Shown here in pieces: positions 45,401-59,099 of a stretch of DNA of 64,000 nt (position 1 is its first letter; every line of letters begins with the position of its first letter). Origin of the DNA: Cryptomeria japonica. Taxonomy: Eukaryota > Streptophyta > Pinopsida > Cupressales > Cupressaceae. The stretch covers positions 761,573,148 to 761,637,147 of the forward strand of contig NC_081414.1 in NCBI RefSeq assembly GCF_030272615.1, given 5' to 3'. A program made the position numbers and the translations under genes. Under the pieces are notes generated by a model, which saw only the letters and a list, made by a program, of their open reading frames with translations, was not told the origin of the DNA and did not search any database.

Positions 45401-46080
45401 ATAGCATCTTCTTTCTCTCCTATGGGTGGAACCAATCGCTATGCATTGTGATAAAATTAGTCCTTTAAAGGTCATCACAAGCCCTTCCTATCACTTATCT
45501 TCTTGACTTGTACATGTATTTTGCATGATATATCTTTGAAGAGGAGTTTGTTCCTATCGGGTTTCTCCTATACTCCACTTTATGAGAAATTCATACATGA
45601 ATACCTAACACGACACTACTGCATAAGAGGGTAGTATAAGAATTTTTTTTAAGATGAAATTAATATTTTGTCTTAAACACTTAAACTGTTATTTTAATTG
45701 TCTTAAATTAAAAATTAAGAGAAAAAAATATGCATTTTTAGAGGGAAATGAATTTTTTTCATGTCTTTGTTAATTGTTGATCTGTTACTTATTTTACAAG
45801 GCAGTGTGATTATCACATTGAGGAGGTTCCTTTAGAAAGTGCATCAACATATGCATCAACATATATTTACAATCTGTCTGAATCTGATATAGAAAGAGGG
45901 ATACATATGTGCCTTACATCTTCTGTACATGACTAGTCGCCATGAGACATAAAATATATATGGATTTAGATACAACTCATAACCTAGGAGATAATAATCA
46001 AAACTAATAAAAAATATAGATTATACACCTTTTTCTCATTTTATGCCAAATATTCTTCTACTATTTAATTCAACTATTTA
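42450..46080. other. AT-rich spacer, no gene supported
   Basis: About 3.6 kb with short open frames only (for example 43254-43457 and 44215-44409), without recognisable motifs. Sequence around 43.5-44.5 kb has weak coding-like texture and may be an old retroelement, but I cannot assign it. Confidence 0.4.
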
Positions 46081-46273
46081 AATTACCAATATATTCAATA
46101 GATAATTCAACAAGATATGGTCATGGGCTTCCAAAATATACTTTTCCAATGGGGTGTACCTATTATACGTCTCATGAGAAAACATCCTCATGAGAAGTTT
46201 GAAACAGAAGATTCTTAGCTTGACAAGTTTTAGAATTTGTTCGCAATGATCTATTAGGACTTTTCCCATCTTT

Positions 46274-46455
46274 ATAAATTAACAAAGAATAACATTTTCT
46301 TACCTTCATCATTGATTTCTCCAACGTAGTTGGGTCTACTTTCTTTGATAGAAGAGTGAAGTTTTGGAGAACTATTTTATCTTCAAAGCTCTTCGACATA
46401 AACGATAAACTAACAGTTGGATCTGGAAAAGGTCCAATTTGTACCGCCGATAGCA
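46274..46455 (-). CDS. Candidate isolated exon, function unknown
   Basis: On the minus strand, about 60 codons read L-S-A-V-Q-I-G-P-F-P-D-P-T-V-S-L-S-F-M-S and run to S-M-M-K. A strong donor context AAG/GTAAGAAAATG follows at about 46300-46285 (exon end near 46299). An acceptor-like AG lies upstream near 46463. Composition is less AT-biased than its surroundings. I recognise no protein family and cannot connect it to other exons. It could be a gene fragment like those at 21-24 kb. Coordinates are approximate. Confidence 0.3.
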
Positions 46456-47036
46456 ATTAGATCTATTGTTGTTATCTCTTGGTTCTTGTCTCTTCGTAGA
46501 TCAAAAATTATAGAGTATGAATATTAATAAAAGTGGCTAATAATTAAAACCTGATGATTAAATTTGTAGCTATGTCATCATGCAAAGTTTAAAATTAAGT
46601 TGGTAAAATTAAGCTGGTAAGAATCTTATCTATTACAAATATGTGTAATTGAAATATATAAAGATTCAAGAACAATTTGTAAACAACATAATCTTGATAA
46701 TTATACAAGGACATAGATCACAAGACAATACAAATTTTTATGCTAAGCATGTTGTAATATTGAAAGACAAATTCTATCATTTATATCTACGATGACATAA
46801 CAATCTCTAATTCTTTCCTCATAACAATCTCTAATTCTTTCCTCTAACATTTCAATTTCTGTTGTCAACATATAGATGTCCATATAAAGATTCAAGAACA
46901 ATTTATCAAGTTGAGTCATTTTTCAGTTCTTTATTCACTATGAACTCCCACCATAACATCACATAAATTTAAGGCTCGAAACATTTCACACTTAATTCGT
47001 CATGTATGTTGAGCCCAACTATCATCTCTGCAAATC

Positions 47037-47425
47037 AGTGGACTCTCTTATCCTTATTGAAATCAATGATTGGATAATTGGTGACCTGCCCAATAATCTT
47101 TCCTTTTTTGTCACCCATCAAGAATGGTATTCAAGAATAACAAGCATCCCTTGTGTATAAGGCCTGATTTTCTCCTGAGTTGATTTATGAATGTGGGGAC
47201 GAAGAGTGCAATTCAGTGGACTCTCTTATCCTTGTTGAAATCAATGATTGGATAATTGGAGTCCACTTATCCTTGTTGAAATCAATGATTGGATAATTGG
47301 TGACCTGCCGAATAATCTCTCCTTTTTTGTCACCCATCAAGAATGGTATTCAAGAATAACAAGCATCCCCTGTGTATAAGGCCTGATTTTCTCCTAAGTT
47401 GATTTATGAATGTGGGGACGAAGAG
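47037..47425. repeat. Tandem segmental duplication, unit about 180-230 bp
   Basis: AGTGGACTCTCTTATCC ... GATTGGATAATTGG ... TGGGGACGAAGAG is followed by a short partial copy (from 47215) and then another nearly complete copy from about 47265. The copies are very similar, so this is recent. Confidence 0.75.
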
Positions 47426-47534
47426 AAATGGAGACATTTTTCAGATAGAAAAAATCTGTCCTATAGTGAGAACGGTCAGAACACAGGATTCCTGTTCCAT
47501 CTCCTCCAGAAGCAATGGTTCTTCCCACACCTGC

Positions 47535-47780
47535 CACCACAAATTACATAAACACATAGTTAATTCAAAGTGCTTTCAAACAAATAGCATACAAGTTATA
47601 TCCTTGTCACCACAAATTACATAAACACATAGTTAATTCAAAGTGCTTTCAAACAAACAGCATACAAGTTATATCCTTGTCACCACAAATTACATAAACA
47701 CATAGTTAATTCAAAGTGCTTTCAAAATTCATTGTCAATATGCATGTGATATTAACAAATAGCATACAAGTTATATCCTT
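47535..47780. repeat. 73-bp tandem repeat, about 2.7 copies
   Basis: The unit starts CACCACAAATTACATAAACA at 47535, 47608 and 47681. The third copy is interrupted after GTGCTTTCAAA by about 30 bp. The end of the unit, AACAAATAGCATACAAGTTA, then resumes at about 47755. Confidence 0.85.
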
Positions 47781-47789
47781 TAAGTGAAG

Positions 47790-50713
47790 AGCTCAAAAGA
47801 CTTTAACTGGAGCAATTTCTGGTTCCTTCTATTTTGGAGAGGATATATTTTATTTTGATCAATAAAGGTTAGGGTCCATTCTCACTATCTATATTTATGA
47901 AATTCAAATAACAAAAACCAGAGCAAACTCTGTATGTCCAAAATCAGCAATTTATCACATTACAGTCCCAAGGGCAGAAGAGAATTAATCAACTGTCTAT
48001 ATCCCACATAAAGAATGGACCAACTATAATCAACATACAAATTTCTTAACAACTTCCACTCAATGTAATCATACAAGAAATAATAGCTGGCCGAGGAGAA
48101 GCCATATCTACAGCAACTCGCAGACTCTATTTTACACGGAGAAAAAAGATAGCACATCTCTTAACCATTCCATCTTAACGTCCTTAACATGTATTAGAAA
48201 CATACATCAATTCAAGGTCATCTACATAGGATTTTCCTTTGCAACCTAATGAAACATGACAAATCTTTGATAGCGAACCACATCCCAATGGCTAGCACTC
48301 CAGATTCCACAATTTGGCTAATAAAAGAATGTCCTCTGTCCCAATCCGTCAATAACAGTTGCAGACATAGTGAAGCAATCAGAACATGTAATTAATATCA
48401 GACACATTCAATACTAGTATATTTCAAAAACTGCAGCTAATAATAATGAATAACAAATCACAAATATCACTTCATTAAGTTCATTCTAAATGGAATAGCA
48501 ACATAAGGAGACAAACTAAGAAATATAATGGATCTGATAAATATGTTATGATTAACACAAATGCAAGATCCTCTTTTCCGTAACATTGCAGAAATGGCTT
48601 ACAGATTGGAAAGCATGATATGATTGTTAACTGTAATATGTACTCACACCAAAAATTGCTAATCCACAGATTCTAATTCACCCTTATGGATAAGTATCAA
48701 AGAAAATAAAAAATTGTTTCAAAAGATCTATTGCTGACAACCTTTATGAAGTAGCCCCTTTGCTTGACGAAACTAAATAAATAAAGAGGACGTTAGGCAT
48801 ACTCTATAACAACTTATAATGAGCTTCATTGTTAAATGGAACTCTTTGTACTGTGTAGATAGACAAGCTTTGCTCAATATGAAATAAGCTAAAGCTAGTC
48901 CAAGCATATGCTTTTCTACGATTCATCCTATGCATGAATAAAAATAATTATGATCTCTAGTCATTTCCTTAAGTAAGATAAGGCCCACAACATATTCCTC
49001 TCTCTTTATGATAGAAGTAAGTTTCTACACAAAAGATGCTATCGAATGTTCACTTAGATCCAAAGCCATTGACTTACCCTTTTCTCATATCAATCTTTTA
49101 GAAGAACTTTTGATCCTTGTTATCCATAATGCTTACTGCTATAAGTAAGCTTCATGTGCAATCTTTCTGTCAGTCTGTGATCAATATTCAAATTTAAATG
49201 TTTGTGTTTCTACATCCCAGAAGATCTAGGGCAGTCGTGCATACCTATGGCATTGTACCAAGTTATGAGCTATAAGGGCTCAATTGATACCCTTCTCTAA
49301 ATTGTCTCCTATTTGTATGGAAATTGGAAAGTTGTTCTTCCTCATGTCCAATTTTGCTATAGGAAATTGGAAAATTCTTCCATCTAAAGTGCAATTTAAT
49401 CTATGAAATTGGGAAAACATAAAATCACAAACATAATCTGCTAAAATTTCCAGTTTACAGAACTTAGGGGAAACGAGAACATTGTAATTCATAATTTAGA
49501 GCAGTCATATATACTATATAACCATTCTGGATGTTGTAATTCTCAATTTAGGGAAGTAATATACATCATTGTTAGTAGGATATACCAGTCTCTGAGCTTA
49601 AAGGACTTTATTTTTATTCTTCTAATTAACTTATTTATTTGTGAGAAAATTGCTTATTTTCTTCTCTTGCAGTTGTAGAGATGATTTCCGCAGTCCATAA
49701 CATTATTGTGCATGCTTCTGGTAACAGTTTTGTAAGTTATTTCCTTGACATTTCAAATCAAACTGCATCATCAGAAAGAAGAAATCAAGACAGGATAATA
49801 GAAAGTATATCTAGTTGCTTATAGATTTAATCCATAATTCGCTTGCGGTTCTTTATTGTATAAAAATTCAATGTAAAATTTAACACTGAATTGCTTCTTT
49901 CATGAATCACAAAGTAGAAAAGATATGATAAACTAAAACAATTAGCCACCTTCAAAATTGTAAACACAGGTAATGCTTGCATTGAAATTTTGGAAGGCTC
50001 TATAGAAATGCTCAAACACTGGTTACGAGGATAGTATTATCAAAAATTTGAAATCAGACAACAATTGATTATATTCCCCCACTACCATCCAAAATCCTTA
50101 ATGACACAAATCAAACATTTGGATGGTGCAATCTCCAATCCTTATCTGTAGCGATGGGAAGTCAAGAACATAGTATCTCATGATCTATGAAACCTCCAGA
50201 AAATCAAATCAAGAATATTCATGGTAATTCCAAGCAAGTATACGAACTATTTGAGTGGCAGTTCTAAATGGTCTAAGTTGATTTCAGATGATTTACACTT
50301 CGAACGAAGTGAGTACACTACAAGCTCTGTAGTGCCAAGTGTAACCAGTGGAAGGACAATATTAATGTGAAATGAAACCTCATCATAGGGCTACGAGTAA
50401 TCTGAATACAAGCCCTCTCTCTATGTTAGATCACAAACATTTGGAACAAAAGTACACTACACGCTGCAACAGCGCCAACTACTGGTGTAAGAACAATTAA
50501 TGTAAAAATAAAATCTTTTTCATAGGACTAAAACTGATCTAAATAAAAGTCCTCTTTCCCTTTGAACTTGAAGCGATCCCAAACTTTGATCTTCACTAGG
50601 TTAGGACATCCATTATCGCAGCATTCATTCACTACAAAACTCCTGCTCAATAGCAGGCAAACACAATACAGAAAGAAAGAAATTTTACCAATGTCCACAA
50701 ATGACCCTTATAG
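47790..50713. other. AT-rich spacer left of the copia element
   Basis: No gene seen. Two related blocks at about 50290-50420 and 50440-50570 (each with AGTACACTAC ... CATAGG) are a diverged duplication. The sequence resembles intron or intergenic DNA. Confidence 0.4.
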
Positions 50714-52259
50714 TGTTGGAAGTAACGAGTACTCTGAGAGGGGGAGGGGGTGAATCAGAGTACACTAAATCATTAAACTTAAAAGAACAGTTCTAAGATG
50801 GCCACAAAAATTGAAAACTAAGAGTCCATTTAAAAAGCTTGCATCAACATGTGACTGTGAAAGGAACTTAAGGGAACATGAAATTAGTGTATCAGAGAAC
50901 TAAACATAATTGAGAAACCAACACAATGACACAGTTTTTGTGCTGAGTGAAAACCCTCGAAATCCAACTAGATTTCATCATAGGGAAAAAACACTCCAAT
51001 CATTTTATTAATTTTAACCACAAACCAATACATCCAATTTAGCAGCCCTGCTGCAAGGAGCTTCAACCCCTACCCTTTTCAATAGTTTCTGAGTGGATTC
51101 ATGATGACATATTTTCAATCTATTCTGAAATTGTTGTATCATGAACCTTTATTACAACACAAAAGTATGATATTCAGTGAGTTCGCCAACAACAGAGATC
51201 TCAAAATATATAATACAACTTTTCTTTTCTTTCCCTCAAAAATAATGCACTGTGGCTTCTCCTACATTTACAAATATATATCCCTAACTTTTGAAAGAGA
51301 CACATACATGTAAATGTACTCGAAACATTAACAGAATCAGGCAGTTACCCAAACACTGATTTTGATTTCATTTAACAGACCACAACCCATGTAGGGTTTT
51401 TTTTAAATTAAATATCCACTTCTCAATAATGCTTATCCAACTGATAAGATCTTCTAAAGAAACCCTCGTATAGGGTAACCAACTGAACAGTCGTTAAAAC
51501 TGGTTTAATAAATCTCAAAAATGATTTCCGAAAAATCCTGTAAAAACCCTTGATATAATCATAGTAACAAACCCATAAAGGGTTAACAAGAATCTTCAAC
51601 ATAATTTCACTAACTACCTTTGAAATTGTAACAAACCCTTAACGATTTGATAAATTGTTTAAAACAATAAAAATAGTTACTAAACTTTACAATGCCGGAA
51701 GATAAGGGAAGAACAAATAGTTATCTGCAACTAAACCAAAGAAGAAAAACACTTGCCTCATATTTCCTTTCGACATTCATCATATTTCTTCAAAAAAAAT
51801 TTACTGTGCATACCTATGAGTAAATGAACAGTAAGATTACCAGCAGCGAGTATGATCAGAGATCTAACCGAAGCAGTATGCATTTTTTGTTTAGGAAGCC
51901 CATCAATGCCCAGAGAAAGAATGGGAGCAAGAAATAGAAGAAACCCATTATCTACAAAAACATTCTCCCTGTTTCAAATCACAGAGCAAGTGCAGTTGAG
52001 AGTGGTAAAACAACACTGGCTTCAACGAATTGGTGCTTTCGAAATATCCCAAAACACAATAAATTCCTTTTTGACATCCGGAAGTAACTCATAATGCTAG
52101 CCACGTGAGTAAACTGACTCAAGGCAAACTCAACCATAATGCAAAAGTGAGTTAAAGATTGTAGTGATTAACATGACGTGGTAAATAAGAAACCTATATG
52201 CTATCATCGAATATGCCTTGTCATCAAGGACAAAATAGAAAAGTCAACAAACTCCCCCT
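50714..52259 (-). repeat. 3' LTR of the copia element
   Basis: Left-hand copy, next to the polypurine tract at 52260-52271. Colinear with the 5' LTR throughout. Confidence 0.93.
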
Positions 52260-52272
52260 TTGTCCTTGATGG
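52260..52272 (-). other. Polypurine tract of the copia element
   Basis: The minus strand reads CAAAGGGGGAGTT immediately before the 3' LTR. A second similar tract (AAAAAGGGGGAGAA) lies at about 52751-52764, shortly after the end of the coding region. Confidence 0.85.
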
Positions 52273-52593
52273 CAAAAACATAACCACCATTGAACAGAGG
52301 AATAGAAGTATATCAACCATATCGTGTAATACAAATTATTAAGTGAACCAGAAGCACTTCTGACATGCTAAAACATATTAACATACAAGTGCAAACTATA
52401 TTGCCAAAAGAACTGAAAATCAAACTGATGACCAAAAAATCATTGTCAGGAATCAGAATCAGGGAAACAAGATATCATTGTAACTGTGTAAATCTGAAAT
52501 CTGAAACAGATCAGCATGATCAACATGAAAAGCATAACTGAACCAAAACACCTGTGTATAATTATAATTGTGTAAATCTGAAACAATGGAAAT

Positions 52594-52744
52594 AAGCAAT
52601 AGAACCATCATGAACCAAATCATGAAAACCATCTCATGTAGCAATAGAACCATCATAATAGAACCAAGGCAATAAGATCTCATGTAGCAATAGAACCATC
52701 ATAATAGAACCTCATGTAGCAATAGAACCATCATAATAGAACCA
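52594..52744 (-). repeat. Short tandem repeats between pol and the 3' LTR
   Basis: CTCATGTAGCAATAGAACCA occurs at 52633, 52679 and 52711, with a diverged copy just upstream. It lies in the 550-bp non-coding stretch between the polyprotein stop and the polypurine tract. Confidence 0.75.
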
Positions 52745-52826
52745 AGATATTCTCCCCCTTTTTGTCAGCAAGGACAAAGAGGGCCTGGGTGGGAGCATGG
52801 TGAGAAGCTCCCCCATACTGAAGAAA

Positions 52827-55800
52827 TTAAGTTGAAATAAAGGATTGAGAGTAAACTCCCAAACGATCACGCAACCGCATGAATGTATCCTTTGGTAAAG
52901 CTTTGGTAAAAATGTCTGCAACTTGTGCCTGGGAGGACACATGAACAAGAATGATTTCATTTGCAGTCACTTGATCATGTAAAAACTGTAATTTAAGTGC
53001 AACATGTTTGGTACGGGAATGCATCACAGGATTTTTTGAAATTTGAATAGCACTGATATTGTCACAGAATATAGTCATAGGTTTGGATATCACAACACCC
53101 AGATCTGCCAACTGATAAGACATCCAAAGCATTTGAGTACAGCAAGCTGTGGCAGCAATATACTCAGATTCAGCTGTGGACAGAGTGACACAGTCTTGCT
53201 TTTTGCTGTGCCAAGAAACCAGCCGGTCACCAAGGAAGAAAGCTGCACCACTAGTACTACGTTGATCATCAATACAACCTCCCCAGTCAGCATCAGTACA
53301 CCCTATCAATGTAAAATCACCATGTTTTGGATACCATAAACCAAAATCTAGAGTACCTTGGATGTATTTAAAAATTCTTGTTACTGCATTTAAATGAGAT
53401 TGTCTAGGAGCAGACTGATAGCGTGAGACCAAACAAACCGCTTGCATTAAGTCAGGTCTAGAAGCAGTGAGATAGAGCAAGCTTCCTACCATAGACCGAT
53501 ATTTACTTTGATTAACAAGTGGAGAATCATCAACCTTAACCAACTTACACCCAGTTTCCATAGGTGTACCAACATGAGTACACTGGTCCATCTGAAATCT
53601 TTTTAACATCTCTTTTGCATATTTAGTTTGTGAAATAAAAAGTCCATGTTCTAGTTGTGATACTTGGATACCCAAGAAAAAAGATAAAGGTCCCAGCATT
53701 GACATTTCAAATTCAGATTCCATAATAGTTGAAAAACTCTGTGATAATTCATCATTTGTAGATCCAAATATGATATCATCTACGTAGATTTCAATAGCTA
53801 GAAGATCATTGCTAACAACTTTAGTATATAATGTACTATCAACATTGCCTTTAGTAAAACCTTTAGAAATCAAATGTGAATCAAGTCTAGAGTACCAAGC
53901 ACGTGGTGCTTGTTTCAGGCCATAAAGTGCTTTCTTTAATCTGTAAACATGATCTGTATAATCAGAAGATTCAAAACCTTCTGGTTGCTCCATATAAACC
54001 TCTTCTTCTAGATATCCATTCAGAAATGCAGTTTTAACATCCATCTGGTACACTATAAATTCCTTAAATGAGGCATAAGCAAGAAACATTCTAATGGATT
54101 CTAAACGAGCTACAGGAGCAAACATTTCCCCAAAATCTATCCCTTCTTGTTGAGCATACCCTTTGCACACAAATCTAGCTTTGTTTCTAATAACTTTTCC
54201 TGATTCATCTAACTTATTTCTGAAAATCCATTTTCCTCTAATTACATTTTTGTCATCTGGATGAGGAACAAGTTCCCATGTTTTATTTTTCTTAATTTGA
54301 TTAATTTCATCTTTCATTGCATTTAACTAGGATTGATCATTTAGGGCTTCAGAAACATTTTGTGGTTCAAAATATGTTAAAAGACAAAAGTGCTCAGCCA
54401 TCTGAGCTTGTTCTATTTGTTTTGCCTTTCTACGAGTTATTATACCAACATCTTTATCACCAATCACAAGTGTTTCAGGATGTCGTTTAGCAATTATCTT
54501 GGAAGGTGTTTTCTGAGGTATGTCTTCCTTAAAGTTAGGAACTTCCTCTTGGTTACTTGAGCTAGTTTCATCTTCTTTGGTCATGACTGGTTCCTTTGAT
54601 GTTGAGGCATTGCCAACTTCTAAATTAGATTCCTCATCATCATCTTGAATCTGATTTTTCATCACATTCTGATTTTCATTGAAAACTACATTAACAGATT
54701 CAACAATTTTATTCAAGCATTTATTAAAACACTTGTATGCTTTGCTGTTTGAAGAATAACCTAAGAAAATTCCTTCATCAGATTTAGCATGAAAGCTATC
54801 AAGATTTTCAAAATCATTCTTGATAAAACACTGACAACCAAAGATTCTAAAATGCTTGACAGATGCTGTTTTTCCATACCATAGTTCATAAGGAGTGTAA
54901 GTTGTTCTTATTCTGATTTGTACTCTGTTTAAAATATATACAGCTGTATGAATAGCTTCTTTCCAATATTTATCAGACAGATTAGATTCATTAAGCATAG
55001 TTCTTGCCATTTCTTTTACAGTTCTGTTTTTTCTTTCAACTACCCCATTTTGTTGGGGAGTCCGAGCAGCAGAATACTGTCTTTTAATCCCATGATTTTC
55101 GCAATACTCAACAAAATCTTAAGAAGTGAACTCACCTCCCTTATCTGATCTTAAGCATTTTAGTTTCAAATCAGACTCTTTTTCAACCATTTTTCTAAAT
55201 ATTTTAAACCTAACAAAAGCCTCTGACTTATGCTTGAGAAAAGTTACCCATACCATTCTGGTGTAGTCATCTACGAACAACATAAAATATTTTTCACCAT
55301 TCAGTGACTGTGTTTTCGTAGGACCACACAAATCTGTGTGAACTAATTCTAGTGGCCTTGAGGATAGAAACTCCTTAGATTTGAAAGATGACTTAGTTTG
55401 TTTGCCTTTTACACATTCACTGCAAACAGAGTTTGTAGGTCTACTGATCAGAGGTAGACCTCAAACATTTTGATTTTTGCTGATTCTGACCATATTATCG
55501 AAATTAACATGACCAAATCTCCTATGCCATAACCAATTTTCATCTATATAACTCATAAGACACATGCCTGCACTTTGTTCTTGATATTTGGAGTCTGACA
55601 AATGATACAAATTACCATGTGTTCTGAAACCATTTGCAATTATTTTCCCTGACTTTTCTTTAATCACACATCCGTAAGAATTAAACACAACTCGACGTCC
55701 ACTATCACAAATCTGACTAATGCTTAGCAAGTTATACTTTAATCCTTCAACATAATAGACATCATTTATAGGAGTGTCTTTGTTTATCATGACTGTTCCC

Positions 55801-57482
55801 ATTCCAGTAATGTATAGACCTGTATTATCACCAAATTTAACAAAACCTCCTGGATGACTTTCTAAGGCTGAAAACTTGTTTTTGTCTCCTGTCATATGAT
55901 GAGAACATCCGCTATCCAAAACCCAAATAGAAGAATTGGTAGATATTAGAGCTGTTTGAACAAGCATAGATTGTTCAAGTTTTGGTCTCCACATTTTTGC
56001 AGGTTTTTGTAACTTTTTACAGTACTTAGAAGTGTGACCATATTGATAACATGTAAAACATCTTATGTCTCTGACAAAACCAAAAGACTATTTATGACCA
56101 AAAATAGAAGCTCTAGCAAATCTGCAAGTATTTACTTTGTGCCCAAACAGATTACAAAAACGACAATAGCCATGGAAAAATCTGTTATTTGGAAACTGAT
56201 TTTTATTTGCTATTACAGAATTTTGCTGTGACGTTTCTCCTTTTTCAGTAGAATGTTGTTGTTTTTCAAGAGTGTATACTTGTTTTTGTAGAGTACTAAT
56301 TTCTTGTTCTTTTCTTTCAATAAGACTTCTCTGAGTTTCAATAACCTTGTTTGCATTTACTATATCAAGTTGTAAGATCTGATTGGAATCTTCATAAGAA
56401 ATTACAAGTTTCTTAAATCTTTTTACTTCTTGAAGAGCACAAAGAAGTTCTTCTTCGAGATTTACATCTTCTATTTCAACTTCAGAATCTGATTCAGATT
56501 TTACTGCAACTAGGTTTTCAAATTCAACTTTGGTCATGAATAGTGTTTCACAATCATCAACATTTGACTCATCAGATTCGTCTTCAGTCTCTTCTTTTGA
56601 CATAAGACTCTTCTTTTTAAAATTGTTCAACCTTTTATTTGGATTCCAAGGTTTTTTAAACGATTTTTCAGATTTATCCTCATCTTTACTTAGATCTAAA
56701 TACGGACATTTTGCTGCAAAGTGACCGGTTTTACCACAGCCAAAACATTTAAACTTTCCTTGAAACTTCTTCCTAAGTTTCCTAACCAATAAAGTTTCAA
56801 AAACATCAGATAATTCAAACTCACTCTCTTCCTGTTTCTCAATTTTAAAAGCTGTTTCCTTAGAGGTAGAAGGGGTATTACCAATTCTCATCTCATAAGC
56901 AGTAAGAGTACTTTGAAGCTGATGCACAGTCATTTTAGAGAAATTTTTCTTCTCTTCAAGGGCAGATATTTTAGTTTCAAATTTTGGTAGTAATGTTCTA
57001 ATTACTTTTGCAACCACATCATGTTCATCAATTTCTTCACCAAGACCTTTTCGAGCATTTACAACTTCATCAATACGAAGAAAATAACTTGCCACTGTCT
57101 CATCATTATTCATTTTCAAATCATCAAACTGAGTTTTTAACGTAATCAATTTTGATTCTTTAACCTTTTCATTACCTTGATAAATAGATTCAAGATTTTT
57201 CCATACCTCATTGGCTGATTTGAAGTACATTACTTTAACAAATACTTCTTTTGATAACCCACAAAGAATTGCAAAGCGAGCTCTCTTATCCAGTTCATAT
57301 TTCGTCCTTTCATCTGCATCAGTAGGTACAATAGATGGTACATCATACTTGTTAGAAACAACTTCCCACATTCTGACATCCAGAGAATGAATAAATGCTT
57401 CCATTCTAACTTGCCAAAAAATGTAATCTGTGCCATCAAATAAAGGAGCTCTAGTGAGCGAGGCACCTTTAGCTTGTGACAT
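52827..57482 (-). pseudogene. Copia gag-pol polyprotein, one frame with four nonsense codons
   Basis: The ATG at 57482 opens M-S-Q-A-K-G, and one frame of 1552 codons runs to the stop at 52827, broken only by TAG (near 56090), TGA (near 55460), TAA (near 55121) and TAG (near 54329). There is no frameshift. Gag: capsid-like region, knuckle C-F-G-C-G-K-T-G-H-F-A-A-K-C near 56740, coiled coil, second knuckle near 56150. Protease: W-V-L-D-S-G-C-S-H-H near 55920. Integrase: L-W-H-R-R-F-G-H-V, then H-T-D-L-C-G (Asp), L-R-S-D-K-G-G-E (Asp) and Q-Q-N-G-V-V-E-R (Glu). [13 protein letters not shown] and catalytic Y-V-D-D near 53790. RNase H: T-D-A-D-W-G-G, then L-S-T-A-E-S-E-Y. All catalytic residues listed are intact. 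Confidence 0.93.
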
Positions 57483-57537
57483 GATAACTTCCAAAATAAC
57501 CAGGATCAATCCTAGGACAAACCTATGAGGACCCTAT

Positions 57538-57549
57538 GCTCTGATACCA
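57538..57549 (-). other. Primer-binding site, initiator tRNA-Met
   Basis: The minus strand reads TGGTATCAGAGC two bases after the 5' LTR end, the standard plant copia site pairing with the 3' end of initiator tRNA-Met. Confidence 0.93.
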
Positions 57550-57551
57550 AT

Positions 57552-59099
57552 TGTTGGAAGTAACGAGTACTCTGAGAGGGGGAGGGGGTGAATCAGAGTA
57601 CACTAAATCATTAAACTTAAAAGAACAGTTCTAAGATGGCCACAAAAACTGAAAACTAAGAGTCCATTTAAAAAGCTTGCATCAACATGTGACTGTGAAA
57701 GGAACTTAAGGGAACATGAAATTAGTGTATCAGAGAACTAAACATAATTGAGAAACCAACACAATGACACAGTTTTTGTGCTGAGTGAAAACCCTCGAAA
57801 TCCAACTAGATTTCATCATAGGGAAAAAACACTCCAATCATTTTATTAATTTTAACCACCAACCAATACATCCAATTTAGCAGCCCTGCTGCAAGGAGCT
57901 TCAACCCCTACCCTTTTCAATAGTTTCTGAGTGGATTCATGATGACATATTTTCAATCTATTCTGAAATTGTTGTATCATGAACCTTTATTACAACACAA
58001 AAGTATGATATTCAGTGAGTTCGCCAACAACAGAGATCTCAAAATATACAATACAACTTTTCTTTTCTTTCCCTCAAAAATAATGCACTGTGGCTTCTCC
58101 TACATTTACATATATATATATCCCTAACTTTTGAAAGAGACACATACATGTAAATGTACTCGAAACATTAACAGAATCAGACAGTTACCCAAAAACTGAT
58201 TTTGATTTCATTTAACAGACCACAACCCATGTAGGGTTTTTTTTAAATTAAATATCCACTTCTCAATAACGCTTATCCAACTGATAAGATCTTCTAAAGA
58301 AACCCTCGTATAGGGTAACCAACTGAACAGTCGTTAAAACTGGTTTAATAAATCTCGAAAATGATTTCCGAAAAATCCTGTAAAAACCCTTGATATAATC
58401 ATAGTAACAAACCCATAAAGGGTTAACAAGAATCTTCAACATAATTTCACTAACTACCTTTGAAATTGTAACAAACCCTTAACGATTTGATAAATTGTTT
58501 AAAACAATAAAAACAGTTACTAAACTTTACAATGCCGGAAGATAAGGGAAGAACAAATAGTTATCTGCAACTAAACCAAAGAAGAAAAACACTTGCCTCA
58601 TATTTCCTTTCGACATTCATCATATTTCTTCAAAAAAAATTTACTGTGCATACCTGTGAGTAAATGAACGGTAAGATTACCAGCAGCGAGTATGATCAGA
58701 GATCTAACCGAAGCAGTATGCATTTTTTGTTTAGGAAGCCCATCAATGCCCAGAGAAAGAACGGGAGCAAGAAATAGAAGAAACCCATTATCTACAAAAA
58801 CATTCTCCCTGTTTCAAATCACAGAGCAAGTGCAGCTGAGAGTGGTAAAACAACACTGGCTTCAACGAACTGGTGCTTTCGAAATATCCCGAAACACAAT
58901 AAATTCCTTTTTGACATCCGGAAGTAACTTATAATGCCAGCCACGTGAGTAAATAGACTCAAGGCAAACTCAACCATAATGCAAACGTGAGTTAAAGACT
59001 GTAGTGATTAACATGACGTGGTAAATAAGAAACCCGTATGCTATCATCGAATATGCCTTGTCATCAAGGACAAAATAGAAAAGTCAACATATAGGTCAA
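57552..59099 (-). repeat. 5' LTR of the copia element
   Basis: This is the right-hand copy on the plus strand, adjacent to the primer-binding site, so it is the 5' LTR. It contains a run of TA dinucleotides near 58110 that is 2 bp longer than in the other LTR. Confidence 0.93.

Larger units (their letters stand above)
50714..59099 (-). mobile_element. Full-length Ty1-copia retrotransposon, structurally complete
   Basis: Direct LTRs of 1546 and 1548 bp (50714-52259 and 57552-59099) begin TGTTGGAAG and end GTCAACA. The perfect target duplication TATAG occurs at 50709-50713 and 59100-59104. The element reads on the minus strand: primer site complementary to initiator tRNA-Met, one gag-pol frame, polypurine tract. 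By eye the LTRs differ at about 25-30 positions, mostly transitions. That makes this by far the youngest intact structure in the window. Protease-integrase-RT-RNase H order defines Ty1-copia. Four stop codons block the polyprotein, so it is non-autonomous as it stands. Confidence 0.95.

Noticed and set aside
47037-47780. CRISPR-like array of direct repeats
   Set aside because: Units are long (73 bp and more), contiguous without unique spacers, and in a plant nuclear context. They are ordinary tandem duplications.
53043-56231. Plus-strand frames over the copia element
   Set aside because: They are shadows of the minus-strand gag-pol frame and have no motifs of their own.
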